From Angiostrongylus vasorum (Eukaryota; Nematoda; Chromadorea; Rhabditida; Metastrongylidae), in the NCBI GenBank assembly GCA_018806985.1, contig JADANN010000460.1, forward strand, positions 310,001 through 374,000: a stretch of 64,000 nt of DNA, in the 5' to 3' direction. Below the pieces are notes generated by a model. The model ran no database searches and was not told the origin of the DNA. It saw only the letters and a list, made by a program, of their open reading frames with translations. This document shows positions 51,156-60,894 of the stretch, piece by piece. Every line of letters begins with the position of its first letter. Positions within the stretch are counted from its first letter, which is position 1. A program made the translations under genes and the position numbers.

Positions 51156-51438
51156 AGACAAGGCTTGTGGCACAGTGGTTGGAGGCGCCACTGCGACACA
51201 CACGTGGAATCGATCTTTGAGCAAATGGCACACCAAGTGTTCCATCCCTCCGGGGTTCGCAAATTGGTTCCAGACTTGTTTGGGAGGACAGCAGCATTGG
51301 CTCGATACATCGGTAGGCCACCGCGAGTCATTGCAATGGCCAGATCACCTCCAACGATACTTAACGAAGTCGAATGGGATTGGATCGATCTGAGATTGAC
51401 AAGGCCGAGAGCTCTATCCTTTATCCTTTATAGACAAG
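51156..51438 (+). mobile_element. tRNA-headed SINE, family B, with target duplication and a paralogous empty site
   Basis: Head with box A TGGCACAGTGG (51172-51182), box B-like GGAATCGATC (51207-51216), body, then TATCCTTTATCCTTTA tail. TAGACAAG flanks it at 51156-51163 and 51431-51438. The other arm of the inverted duplication (near 60805) has a single uninterrupted copy of the target. Confidence 0.88.
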
Positions 51439-51779
51439 CCTGGTGTTTTGTTCACGAATAAGTGGGCAGAAACCGACCACCTTTGGGTCACACCACCAGT
51501 TCAGAACAAACGTTGTCAACTACCGCCCACTCCTCAGATTGACTGTTGTCAGCAAGTTCTTTAACACAATTTACTTCGAAGGATTGATAATTGACGACCA
51601 TAAGAGCAGGAAGGTTCCAACTCAGTCCAGCTTTATTCACCTATCTCATTCCCTTCGTCTACTTCATAACGTTCATAATTTATCCTCCGATCTATTACAG
51701 GAGGCGAACTGACCAATAAACAGCATGACACATGTTGATTATTTTATTACCAAATTTAAATGACAATCGGTTTGAATAT

Positions 51780-52171
51780 TGACCATGGAATATCACAATG
51801 TTTACTTTTTTATTTGCTGCCTACTACAATTTGTCACGGCGGGGTATTAGGTGGAATACAACCACTACAATGCTGAGATATTTGAAAAACTCCGGACCAC
51901 GGGTATCTGCGGTGAAGAGCGAAAGCGCTATTACCTGTTCCGGTTCAGGCGTTCACCACCACACCATCCAGGTCCTTCGTTTCGCCTCTTTCTCAGTTTG
52001 TTTTCTATCGATCTATGCCATCAGCAATCACCAGCCCAACGAAGGACCTGCATGGTGTGGTGATAAACGCTCTAGCTTTCGGAAAGGGTAATAGCGCGCT
52101 CGTTCCCCACCGCGTGCACCTGCGGTCCGGAGTTTTGCAGATATCTCAGCATCGTTGTGACCATGGAATAT
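51780..52171. mobile_element. Head-to-head family D pair with a 14-base target duplication
   Basis: The left unit (minus) has its full tail (TTTTTTATTTGCTGCCTAC at about 51807). The right unit (plus) is cut short at CTCAGCATCGTTG. TGACCATGGAATAT lies at 51780-51793 and 52158-52171. The heads (CACCACACCAT and ATGGTGTGGTG) meet in the middle. Confidence 0.8.
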
Positions 52172-53773
52172 ATCGATGCATACGAGTTGTTACACTTTTC
52201 CTATCAATGTTGAATTTCATTCGTTAAAGCAGCCTCTTTGAATTTATTTGTCATGTCTCGTATTGAATTACGGTCAATACATTTCCATTAATGTACGGTA
52301 TCCACACCTGGAATTTTCATTGTGGAGAAGAAAAAAGGTCCCACATTGCAGTGTCGACTCCATTCCACGTCTGATTCGCCTTTATTTCTTGCTGCATCTA
52401 AGCGTGAACTACGTATGTGCTACACACACTTTGGAAGATAACAAAGGTTACTGCCGATTTCTAAATCCATTTAGAGGAGAACCGCAGATATCCACGTTGT
52501 AGAACTGCCAGCACTGGATTTTAGTTCGACATTGATAAGCTGGTTTGTTATTCCTATCGTCATATTGTGGAAAACGAGCATGGTGACGATGTTCGAAGAA
52601 GACCACCACCACGGACGGCGGTTGCACGAATCCGCTTACTCGCGAAGCGAGCCTCTTAAGTAAGCAAGAGAGTAAGCACAGACCTAGAGCGATTATTACG
52701 AGCTAGAACAAGCGTTCAACAATTTTGGTGTAGCTCCACATTGGACGTTAAAACAACCTCGGCTCACGAAGGGCACTTCCACTTTCAAACTATTGCTGGA
52801 TTGCCGACTTAAGTTTGGCGGAGCATAGAATGGGGCCTTCCTAAAGCTTCCCGTAAAGAACGCTTTTATGGTAACTAGACCTGCTACTTGTTTAAGCCGT
52901 CATAGTAGTTAAAATTTCATGCCTTTGTGAGTTAATGCTCATTTGCTTTCTCATTTATTCCATTAGGGTCCTAGGACTCTGAATCAAGGCCCGTAAGAAC
53001 GGTGATTTTAATAAAACGTTGCTCTACAATAAGCATTTCCCATAACCATCACCGTCAGATTGCGCGAAAGAATGTGTACGCCGTATTTTGGTTACTCACG
53101 TTTTCAAATTTTCAGAAAGTTCATCGAAAATGTCACTCAGCTGCGCGAAAGCAGCAATTTTTGAGTGTTTTTCGTAGTTTCTGGTTTTTGAAGTATTCTA
53201 TGCCACGGTTCTTTCTTATTCGGAAGCACCAGAGAGATTAGTGAAGGACTGCGTAAGACATGCTTAGACGACGAATGGAAGGTTGAGCTAAAAGCGACCT
53301 GGTACTACCCTTAGGAAAAAGGTGGATTAAGGTGATTTCCGATGGATGAATTGCACGACTCGGTGTTCATGCTGCTTTGGACACCGCTGGTTGAGGCTTC
53401 ATATACACATAAATCCACGTAAGGTAATTTCACGTGTTTAGATTACAACGTGGGGGGTATATTGGACCACAGCCTTTAACGATTTGTTTAGGAAGCGTGT
53501 GAGAAACAGTTTGGCCATCAAAAAAGCACAATGTCTTCTCTAGGGGAGCCCGAAAAACAGGCTGTGAGTGTGCCTAGTTGCCATGAAAGAACCCGCTAAC
53601 GTGACCTTTTGTACGATGCTATTTACTGCGCAAAAGCGAGCAAGATATAGTGCACAGGTGTGAGCCGTGACGGGGACTAGTGGAAAGCTTATTGTTGCCT
53701 ATTAGACTCATTATATGACTAACGTGATTAAGGACCACCAGGTGGTCCGAGGGTTTGGAACTTTTTTGACGCC

Positions 53774-53939
53774 AATCGACCTAGGTGTAATTTATTAACA
53801 CTAACTTTGCTACAGAGATTGTTTACAACTTACAGTACGCAGCTGTTTATTTCTATATCGTCTGCAGGTCAATTGTGGTTTTTTCATAAGCATTTGAGCG
53901 ATATGCATACTCCATGCCCTCAATTTAGTTCAACTGAGA
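53774..53939. other. Spacer of the inverted duplication, first part
   Basis: Nothing recognised before the candidate exon that follows. Confidence 0.3.
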
Positions 53940-53964
53940 TTTTGACGTCATGTGATCATTTGGT

Positions 53965-54134
53965 TTAGAAAAACAAAACTCCACGGTGCGCAGCAAGTCC
54001 CTTACCTGATCCATGATTTCTTTGGTGTCGACAGTGCTATCATATCCAAAAAACTTCCCGACGAGTACCAATTGCTGAGTCCTGAAATGCTGAGTAAAGA
54101 AGAAAACGAAGCATTAAAGAACTGTCAAGAATAA
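53965..54134 (+). CDS. Candidate terminal exon of an unrecognised gene
   Basis: After an acceptor-like TTTGGTTTAG the frame reads KTKLHGAQQVPYLIHDFFG, then a KLPDEYQLLSPEMLSKEENE stretch and ends at TAA (54132-54134). Composition looks protein-coding and amphipathic, with acidic and Lys-rich C-terminus. No preceding exon was found; the nearest upstream 1.2 kb is duplicated repeat. It may be the surviving end of a gene disrupted by the duplication, or chance. No family recognised. Confidence 0.35.
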
Positions 54135-54839
54135 GTGCTAGTCATGATCATACAAAGAAGTAACAGATTTCCAATATGCGAAAACAGTTTAAACCTAGAA
54201 AAAGAACTGACTAATGTTTGTAGATTCTAAAGAGAAAAATTGAAGTCGTCAGAACAGGAGAAAGGTTGCAAGAAGGTGTTTGAACATAAGCACACAAATT
54301 GTTTATGCTCTTAATTAAGAAAGCCAGAAACGCTGGTGAAATCTGCATTAAGTGAAAAATGAGATGAATTCATTCAAGAAAAAGAAGGAGGGCAGATATG
54401 TTCGTTGGGCATTCGCCATCACCAAGAGTTTTGCTTTTGTTCACTGAGTCATTCTACCGCTGCCAATGACTAACAAGTAACAACTAACTGAGCTTGATTC
54501 CGCAAAGCAGCATAGTTTCATGGATATCATGGTGGTGGGGTGAGTAAGATATGCGTTCAACGCCGCGCAAGTAAGGAGGCAGAATCTCGGAGTTCCGACT
54601 GACGTCCTCTGTCGAACATTCAGAGCAACTGTTGCATAAGGCGCAAAGTAAAAGGTCATAAGCAGTGAAGCGTCTGACAATTGAAAGAAATCTTTTACAA
54701 AGGAACACAGCAACGTTCAGCAACCGCTGGAATCGGTGTTGTACTAAAAAGAACGGCAAATACAGCTCAGTATTAGCTTATTAAGGCAAAATATCGGCAA
54801 TACAAAGTTTACAACCTCTGCAGTAACTAAGGAAACAAA
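54135..54839. other. No gene seen
   Basis: Overlapping short minus-strand frames (54441-54759) without splice or domain support. Confidence 0.4.
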
Positions 54840-55190
54840 TTGCAATCTTTAACATTTTATTTACTACGTACTTTTTTTTCATGGCAGGGTATTATATGTG
54901 ATAGAGTCACAATGACGCTGAGACGTTTGCAAAACTCCTACCACAGGTCAGTTGGAACCGTCGACCTTTCTGTGAGTTCACGGATAACCCACTGCATCAC
55001 CGAGGCCATTGCTTCGCACTTCGCTCAACAAGTTTTTTTTTAAATTATAGCGGTGCCAGCTGGGTGTTCGAATCTGGTCTGGTATTCGAGCTCTGCAAAT
55101 ATCTCATCATGACTATGGCTGTATTTCTCATAATATCATGCCATGAAAAACACTAGACTGTAAATAAAAAAGCTAAACATTGTGATTTCG
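54840..55190. mobile_element. Family D inverted pair, older copy
   Basis: Outer ends are inverted: TTTTATTTACTACGTACTTT at left, and the complement of TTTTTTATTTACAGTC at right. TCATGGCAGGGTATTAT faces ATAATATCATGCCATGA. Both units carry a GCTGAGAC-type or AAATATCTCATCAT-type block. Heads near 54985 and 55065 are damaged. Confidence 0.65.
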
Positions 55191-55480
55191 AGTGCAACCT
55201 TAGCTTAACTAGCTACAAGCCGATTTGTACTCCCTAAATCGTTCCCGTTGGCGGGTGATGGTTAGTGAAAACACCACGACAAAAAAAAGCCGATATGTGA
55301 AAGGCTAAGCAAGAGCCTTGGTGATTCAGTGGGTTACACATAACTCCACGGAAAGGATGACCGCGGATTCGAACTAAGTTAATGAACTCGTCTTTACCTC
55401 CCAAAGATTTATCGCCTTATCGTAGCCGAGATCTGTTCCTATGTGTCGGGCTCTGGTGTACAGTAGGGGATCATCTCTAA
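55191..55480. repeat. Family D centre fragment followed by a SINE A head fragment
   Basis: 55200-55265 matches the centre of the pair at 42.8-43.4 kb (CGATTTGTACTCCC, CCGTTGGCGGGTGATGG). 55320-55385 is tRNA-like (CCTTGGTGATTCAGTGGG, then GGATTCGAAC). 55405-55480 is a diverged SINE A head (TATCGTAGCCGAGATCTGTT). Confidence 0.5.
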
Positions 55481-55484
55481 TTGA

Positions 55485-56545
55485 TGTTTTTTCCCTGTTT
55501 AAGATCTTTTTTTGTCACCTGTCTGCATTGTTTTGCAAGTTCGAACCTGAGTTGTAAGCTGTCTATAATTCGTACGATTTCACGCTGGCGTATCATCTTG
55601 AGCGTCTCTGGAGAAAGTTGTTTCTTGGTGACTTTCGAACACTCTGCTTTCATAGCGCTAATGCCGAGATGTTGAATGCGCCGATCGTAATTGTTGTCGA
55701 TGTTATTAATGATGGCTTCTTCTTTACGGCTGAAATGAACAAATCCTTGTTTGTGGTGACTTCCGAGGTGTCGTCTTTTTGAAAAACCTAGCGGCTTTCT
55801 ATGCTTTGCACACCAAATAGAATCTTGAACGAAGGAGATGATGGTCTGTTCTCACTCAACATTTTAAGCGTTGCGTTGAGGGTGGAGCTTCTGGATTTGA
55901 GAGTTACCATGAAATGCTCTTGGTCATCACGATAAACCAGGACGAGCGCTCCTCCTGCTCGCTTCATTCTAATCTGTGGGTACCTATGTGACGTTCTTCT
56001 GGGCCCAATCTTAGCGTTAAAATCTGCAATGATGGCCTTGAAAATGTGCGATCTTTTCCGCAGAATTTCGCCAAATCCATATAGAACGCTTCGACATCGT
56101 CTTTGTCACCGTCTAGTGTTTGTGCGTAAACGACAAAAATTGTCGAAGTTGGAGTCGATCTACATTTTTTCAACCATAGACGTCCGATTCACCTTATTAG
56201 GGTCTTCGAATGAAAGTGTCGATGTTTATAGCCAAACCAGTGCTGACGAGAACGTCCTCTGTTGTCGCATGTTCCGAGGAACAGTTATTCTACGCAGTCA
56301 TGGACCGCGTTGAACAAACGGCCTCTTCTCAACTTTACAAGTCTGATGGCTTAATAGCTCATCATTTTGAATGCATAACTGAGTCCTCTATCGAGGGCTC
56401 AGATGCAAGTAAGCGTCCACTGTACATAGAGAACATTACAATAGTCCTTACAGTTTAGGCGGACTTAAATGGCTTCGGGATTTTATCAGCTTCTCCGTAT
56501 TCATTCTACTCCACGCTACGGTATCGGGAACCTTCCATAGGTAGG
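55485..56545 (-). mobile_element. RTE-type retrotransposon (lineage 2), 5' part, decayed
   Basis: Minus-strand homology to 62495-63670: N-terminal region and endonuclease domain at about 56500-55970, including a FVVYAQTLD segment, EAFYMDLAKFCGKDRTF and [13 protein letters not shown], followed by the linker at about 55900-55485. Several frameshifts. No RT follows, so it is truncated at its 3' end. Confidence 0.8.
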
Positions 56546-57274
56546 GGAATAAAGACCACATATTTTACTGTATTTAGCCTTTGATGCGCACGTACAGTAT
56601 GCTGAGCTCCAAAAGTGGGTGCTGGGTACACTCATGGATAGGTTACCAGCCTCTCTCAGAGCAGACGAAGATTGGAGCAGGCAATTCCAAACCGCCACCC
56701 GTATACTTCACAGTCACTCGATTGTGCGCTTTTGGCCGATTTGAGTCGTCGAGTACAATCCGCGTAAACGAGAATGTGCCCACGCACGCATGCACAAAAC
56801 TCCCTCACAGACACAGACCGTATGTGGGAAATGGGAATAGCAGAAACAAGGACTCCGTCCGTTGTTTCCGTTTGCGTCTCAGGGAGGTCGCTTCCTTTTA
56901 TTAACTCCGTATCCGTTACCTATAGCACCCCCCTACTGCTTCGTGACTAGACCGCATGAGATTCGTGTACATGGGAAATCCGTGTCCGGTCCATCAACCT
57001 TATCTTCGACAATTTTGAATGCAGAACGGCGCCCTCGATTATTGATCGTTTATTAACGTCGGGATTTGGAATCGCCTGTTTCAGTTGCGTAATATGGAAT
57101 ACGTTTCGGATCGTCCTTTCGATCTATTTCTAGATCTAGAGTTCTATAACTCTGAATGATCTCTCATTCCGGTTAAGTAATGACTGAATAAGCTATCTAC
57201 AAATATTATATGTCTAAGCTGTTGCAAAAACCCAACCAATGAAGTAAGCTGGATTTCGTTGATGACACAACTGA
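56546..57274. other. No gene; possible RTE 3' remnants
   Basis: 56900-57180 contains minus-strand scraps resembling the RTE segment around the VERTMLGVSRFTQV region (for example near 57000-57130), too decayed to delimit. Confidence 0.35.
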
Positions 57275-57605
57275 TCAGATTGTACACATTGGTTTATGCC
57301 ATCGCTAGTGTTGGCATAACGAATCCACAGGTGGTCGTCACCCTTGTTGATCGGAGGGAGATTTGCTACGCTTTTTTGATCAGAGGGGGATTTGTCACCA
57401 TGCGACTAGTTTGTTACCAGGAAAGTGGCAGATCCTGGTATTGGTTTATTCTTAGATAGGCTTCCTGATGAAAACGCCAAACTCGTTCTTAACTTGGAGA
57501 CCCCGTCGGGGGGGTGAATACCCCCGCTGTACATCACAGTCCGACACCCAGGAACACTTCCCAGCCACGATAAGGGGGTGAACCGTTGGGAGGACTCAAA
57601 ATGTA
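57275..57605 (-). mobile_element. SINE family A
   Basis: Minus-strand head at about 57540-57590 (TCGTGGCTGGGAAGTGTTCC) and body to about 57300. A local duplication of the GGGATTTG-type segment occurs at 57350-57395. The AAGTA tail is missing. Confidence 0.8.
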
Positions 57606-58321
57606 TATTCAACGAAATCATACTCGCTTTACTAAATCACATGCCAAGATCTTCGATTTGATTTCGGCTGCAAATAGTTGTATAACAAACCCAGTTGCAT
57701 CCAGTCTGTGAAAAATTTCACTAAAAGAAGAAGATAAAATCCCTCTATCTACAAACCACTGAGATCGTCATCGCTGAGTTGCACAAATATTCACCAAACT
57801 TGCCGTTGGTCGTTTCCGTCAAAGACGTTGCAACCCCATCGATGGAAGGACGCTCCTAAATTGTGGTTTTAGTTCTTGTTCGCTGCATGTCAACAACGAT
57901 GTTCCTTCCGGCTTGTATTTACGAAAAAGAAACGAGGCTTATGACAACAAAGACAAACACAAAACCTGCATTACAACTGTTCTGGACATATCGATGAGTA
58001 TGCTCAATATGTCCGAGCAACAGTCCTGAACAATTATAGAATTGAATTTTTTCCCTATTACAAAGCGAATTACTGTAAACAAGCTTTCCAGTTATGCTGT
58101 AATGCTGCGTGTATATGCTCCTTCCAAAGGATCACAACGAGGAACACATTTCATTTTTTTCGAATGCATGTTTCCCTGTCCCATTGCTGGATTCGCTTTA
58201 TTTTTTGTTGTCACATCATAAACACCGTTCCTGTTGTTAAAAGCATTTCTACTTCTGCTCATTACCGTGGTGTCACTAGATTATGAACACCCTGTTGCTT
58301 TGTTTGAACCAAGTTGTTTTC
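57606..58321. other. No gene seen
   Basis: AT-rich spacer without supported features. Confidence 0.4.
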
Positions 58322-58702
58322 TCACAGCCTAAACATTACCAATTTCCTATATTGCTGGAAAAGAGGGAGGCTCAAAATCGTCTCCCACGTCTCTGCCCTC
58401 TCAAGGATAATCTTGCGACACTTGAGCTTCGCAAATTGTTTAAACGTGGGTGTCAGCTCAGCGCACATGTCTAGCACTTCATTGGGAATATCACCATAAC
58501 AGACGTCGATTAAGGTATGTATTAATCGAAATATTACAGCGGCCTTAGGACAGAAATTTTGAGTGTGAAAAACATGTAATAACGAGGCAAAAATTCTTGT
58601 CTTCTCGCTGGATAGTTCGAGATAGAACTGAAGTTCCTTCTTTTCAAGAACTCCTACTCCTTCAGCAAACACGAGCGCTACCGAGCAATGTAAAGTAAGC
58701 AC
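58322..58702 (-). CDS. Unassigned 126-codon open frame, possible single exon
   Basis: One of the longest uninterrupted frames outside transposons. Composition is protein-like and helical (LHVFHTQNFCPKAAVIFRLI, DIPNEVLDMCAELTPTFKQF), suggestive of a helical-repeat protein. A donor-like GTAATG occurs after LFQQYRKL near 58341, so the true exon may end there. The acceptor side is unclear (CTCGGTAG near 58683 is possible). No neighbouring exons were found. It may be an isolated exon, a gene remnant or part of an unrecognised mobile element. Confidence 0.35.
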   Translation of the reverse strand: MLTLHCSVALVFAEGVGVLEKKELQFYLELSSEKTRIFASLLHVFHTQNFCPKAAVIFRLIHTLIDVCYGDIPNEVLDMCAELTPTFKQFAKLKCRKIILERAETWETILSLPLFQQYRKLVMFRL

Positions 58703-58709
58703 AATTTGG

Positions 58710-58812
58710 CTTATTATTTACTGCCTACTCTTTTTTAACGGCAGGGTACATATTGCGAAATACAACTTTTAATGATGCTGAGATATTTGCAAAACTCCGG
58801 ACCAAAGACGAA
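58710..58812 (-). mobile_element. Family D tail fragment
   Basis: Reads TTATTATTTACTGCCTACTC, GGCAGGGTAC, GCTGAGATATTTGCAAAAC, then stops where the inverted duplication arm begins. Confidence 0.65.
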
Positions 58813-58817
58813 GGACC

Positions 58818-60890
58818 CGCCGTCAAAAAAGTTCCAAACCCCCGGACCACCTTGTGGTCCTTAATCAGGTTTGTCATATAATGAGTCTAATAGGCAACAA
58901 TAAGCTTTCCACTAGTCCCCTGTCACGGCTCACACCTGTGCACTATATCTTGCTCGCTTTTGCGCAGTAAATAGCATCGTACAAAAGGTCACGTTAGCGG
59001 GTTCTTTCATGGCAACTAGGCACACTCACAGCCTGTTTTTCGGGCTCCCCTAGAGAAGACATTGTGCTTTTTTGATGGCCAAACTGTTTCTCACACGCTT
59101 CCTAAACAAATCGTTAAAGGCTGTGGTCCAATATACCCCCACGTTGTAATCTAAACACGTGAAATTACCTTACGTGGATTTATGTGTATATGAAGCCTAA
59201 CCAGCGGTGTCCAAAGCAGCATGAACACCGAGTCGTGCAATTCATCCATCGGAAATCACCTTAATCCACCTTTTTCCTAAGGGTAGTACCAGGTCGCTTT
59301 TAGCTCAACCTTCCATTCGTCGTCTAAGCATGTCTTACGCAGTCCTTCACTAATCTCTCTGGTGCTTCCGAATAAGAAAGAACCGTGGCATAGAATACTT
59401 CAAAAACCAGAAACTACGAAAAACACTCAAAAATTGCTGCTTTCGCGCAGCTGAGTGACATTTTCGATGAACTTTCTGAAAATTTGAAAACGTGAGTAAC
59501 CAAAATACGGCGTACACATTCTTTCGCGCAATCTGACGGTGATGGTTATGGGAAATGCTTATTGTAGAGCAACGTTTTATTAAAATCACCGTTCTTACGG
59601 GCCTTGATTCAGAGTCCTAGGGACCCTAATGGAATAAATGAGAAAGCAAATGAGCATTAACTCACAAAGGCATGAAATTTTAACTACTATGACGGCTTAA
59701 ACAAGTAGCAGGTCTAGTTACCATAAAAGCGTTCTTTACGGGAAGCTTTAGGAAGGCCCCATTCTATGCTCCGCCAAACTTAAGTCGGCAATCCAGCAAT
59801 AGTTTGAAAGTGGAAGTGCCCTTCGTGGGCCGAGGTTGTTTTAACGTCCAATGTGGAGCTACACCAAAATTGTTGAACGCTTGCTCTAGCTCGTAATAAT
59901 CGCTCTAGGTCTGTGCTTACTCTCTTGCTTACTTAAGAGGCTCGCTTCGCGAGTAAGCGGATTCGTGCAACCGCCGTCCGTGGTGGTGGTCTTCTTCGAA
60001 CATCGTCACCATGCTCGTTTTCCACAATATGACAGTAGGAATAAAAAACCAGCTTGTCAATGTCGAGATAGAATTTATTTCTGCCTAATCTATAAGGTGA
60101 ACCAACGCTGCTTTATCTGAAATGGGTTTAGAAATCGGCCATAATCCATGTTATCTTCCGAAATGTGTGTCGGACATATGCAGTTCACGCGTAGAGGAAG
60201 CAACAAATAAGAGCGAAGCAGACGTTGAATAGGGTCGGTAGTGCCATGTGGGACTTTTTTCCTTCTCCTCAATGAGTATTTCATGTATTGATATCATGTA
60301 TTTATAGAAATGTTTTGACAGTAATTCAATACAAGACACGCCCAAAAAAAAGGCAGAGAGGCTGCAATAACGAATGACATTTAACATTGATGAGAACTGG
60401 ATAACAACTCTCATGCATCGAAATATTACGCGATCAGATCGTCTCCTAGAATAAACAGGAGAATAAATTATGACCTTTATGAAATAGATGCAGGCATTAT
60501 GGTAGGTGGGTAAACTTGGCTGAGTTGGAACCTTCCTGCTCTTATGATTGTCATTCCTTAGTCCTTCAATCTAAATTTTATTAGAGAACTTGCCCACAGC
60601 TGACAATCTACAGAATGGGCGATAGTGAACAGCGTTACAGCAAGGATCTTCTTGCGCCTCTACTCTCTCGAAACCTTGTACACTGTAAGTACGTTGTGGT
60701 AACTGTGAACAGCAGTATCAACGTTCGTTCTGAACTGGTGGTGGGCTCCAAGGGTGGTCGGTTTCTGCCCATTTTTTTTATGAACAGAATACCAGGCTTG
60801 TCTATGGGCGTTGAAAAACTGCTTTTAATGCAATAACTGCTCAGTTCAAGAAGCGTTCGTCTTGGTCTCATAAATGGATTTCTAATTCAC
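58818..60890 (-). repeat. Right arm of the large inverted duplication
   Basis: Reverse copy of 51060-53773 without the SINE B and family D insertions. The inner end carries the hairpin GGACCACCTTGTGGTCC at 58840-58856. The inner 1.2 kb is nearly identical to the other arm and the outer 0.85 kb is diverged. The outer end abuts the RTE copy beginning near 60895. Confidence 0.85.
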
Positions 60891-60894
60891 TCTC

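Larger units (their letters stand above)
51060..53773 (+). repeat. Left arm of a large inverted duplication
   Basis: Matches 58818-60890 in reverse. The inner 1.2 kb (about 52560-53773) is nearly identical, including a 79-codon frame at 53002-53241 equal to 59350-59589 (-). The outer part (51060-52560) is visibly more diverged and carries two later insertions absent from the other arm: a SINE B (51164-51430) and a family D pair (51794-52157). The arm ends with a hairpin GGACCACCAGGTGGTCC at 53734-53750, followed by GGAACTTTTTTGACG. No protein role is evident. Confidence 0.85.

Noticed and set aside
53002..53241. 79-codon frame identical to 59350-59589
   Set aside because: Same reason: the entire 1.2 kb inner arm is identical, so frame conservation is not evidence of coding.
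53734..53750. Helitron 3' terminus
   Set aside because: There is a hairpin, but it is not followed by CTRR and no 5' TC end or Rep/helicase was seen.
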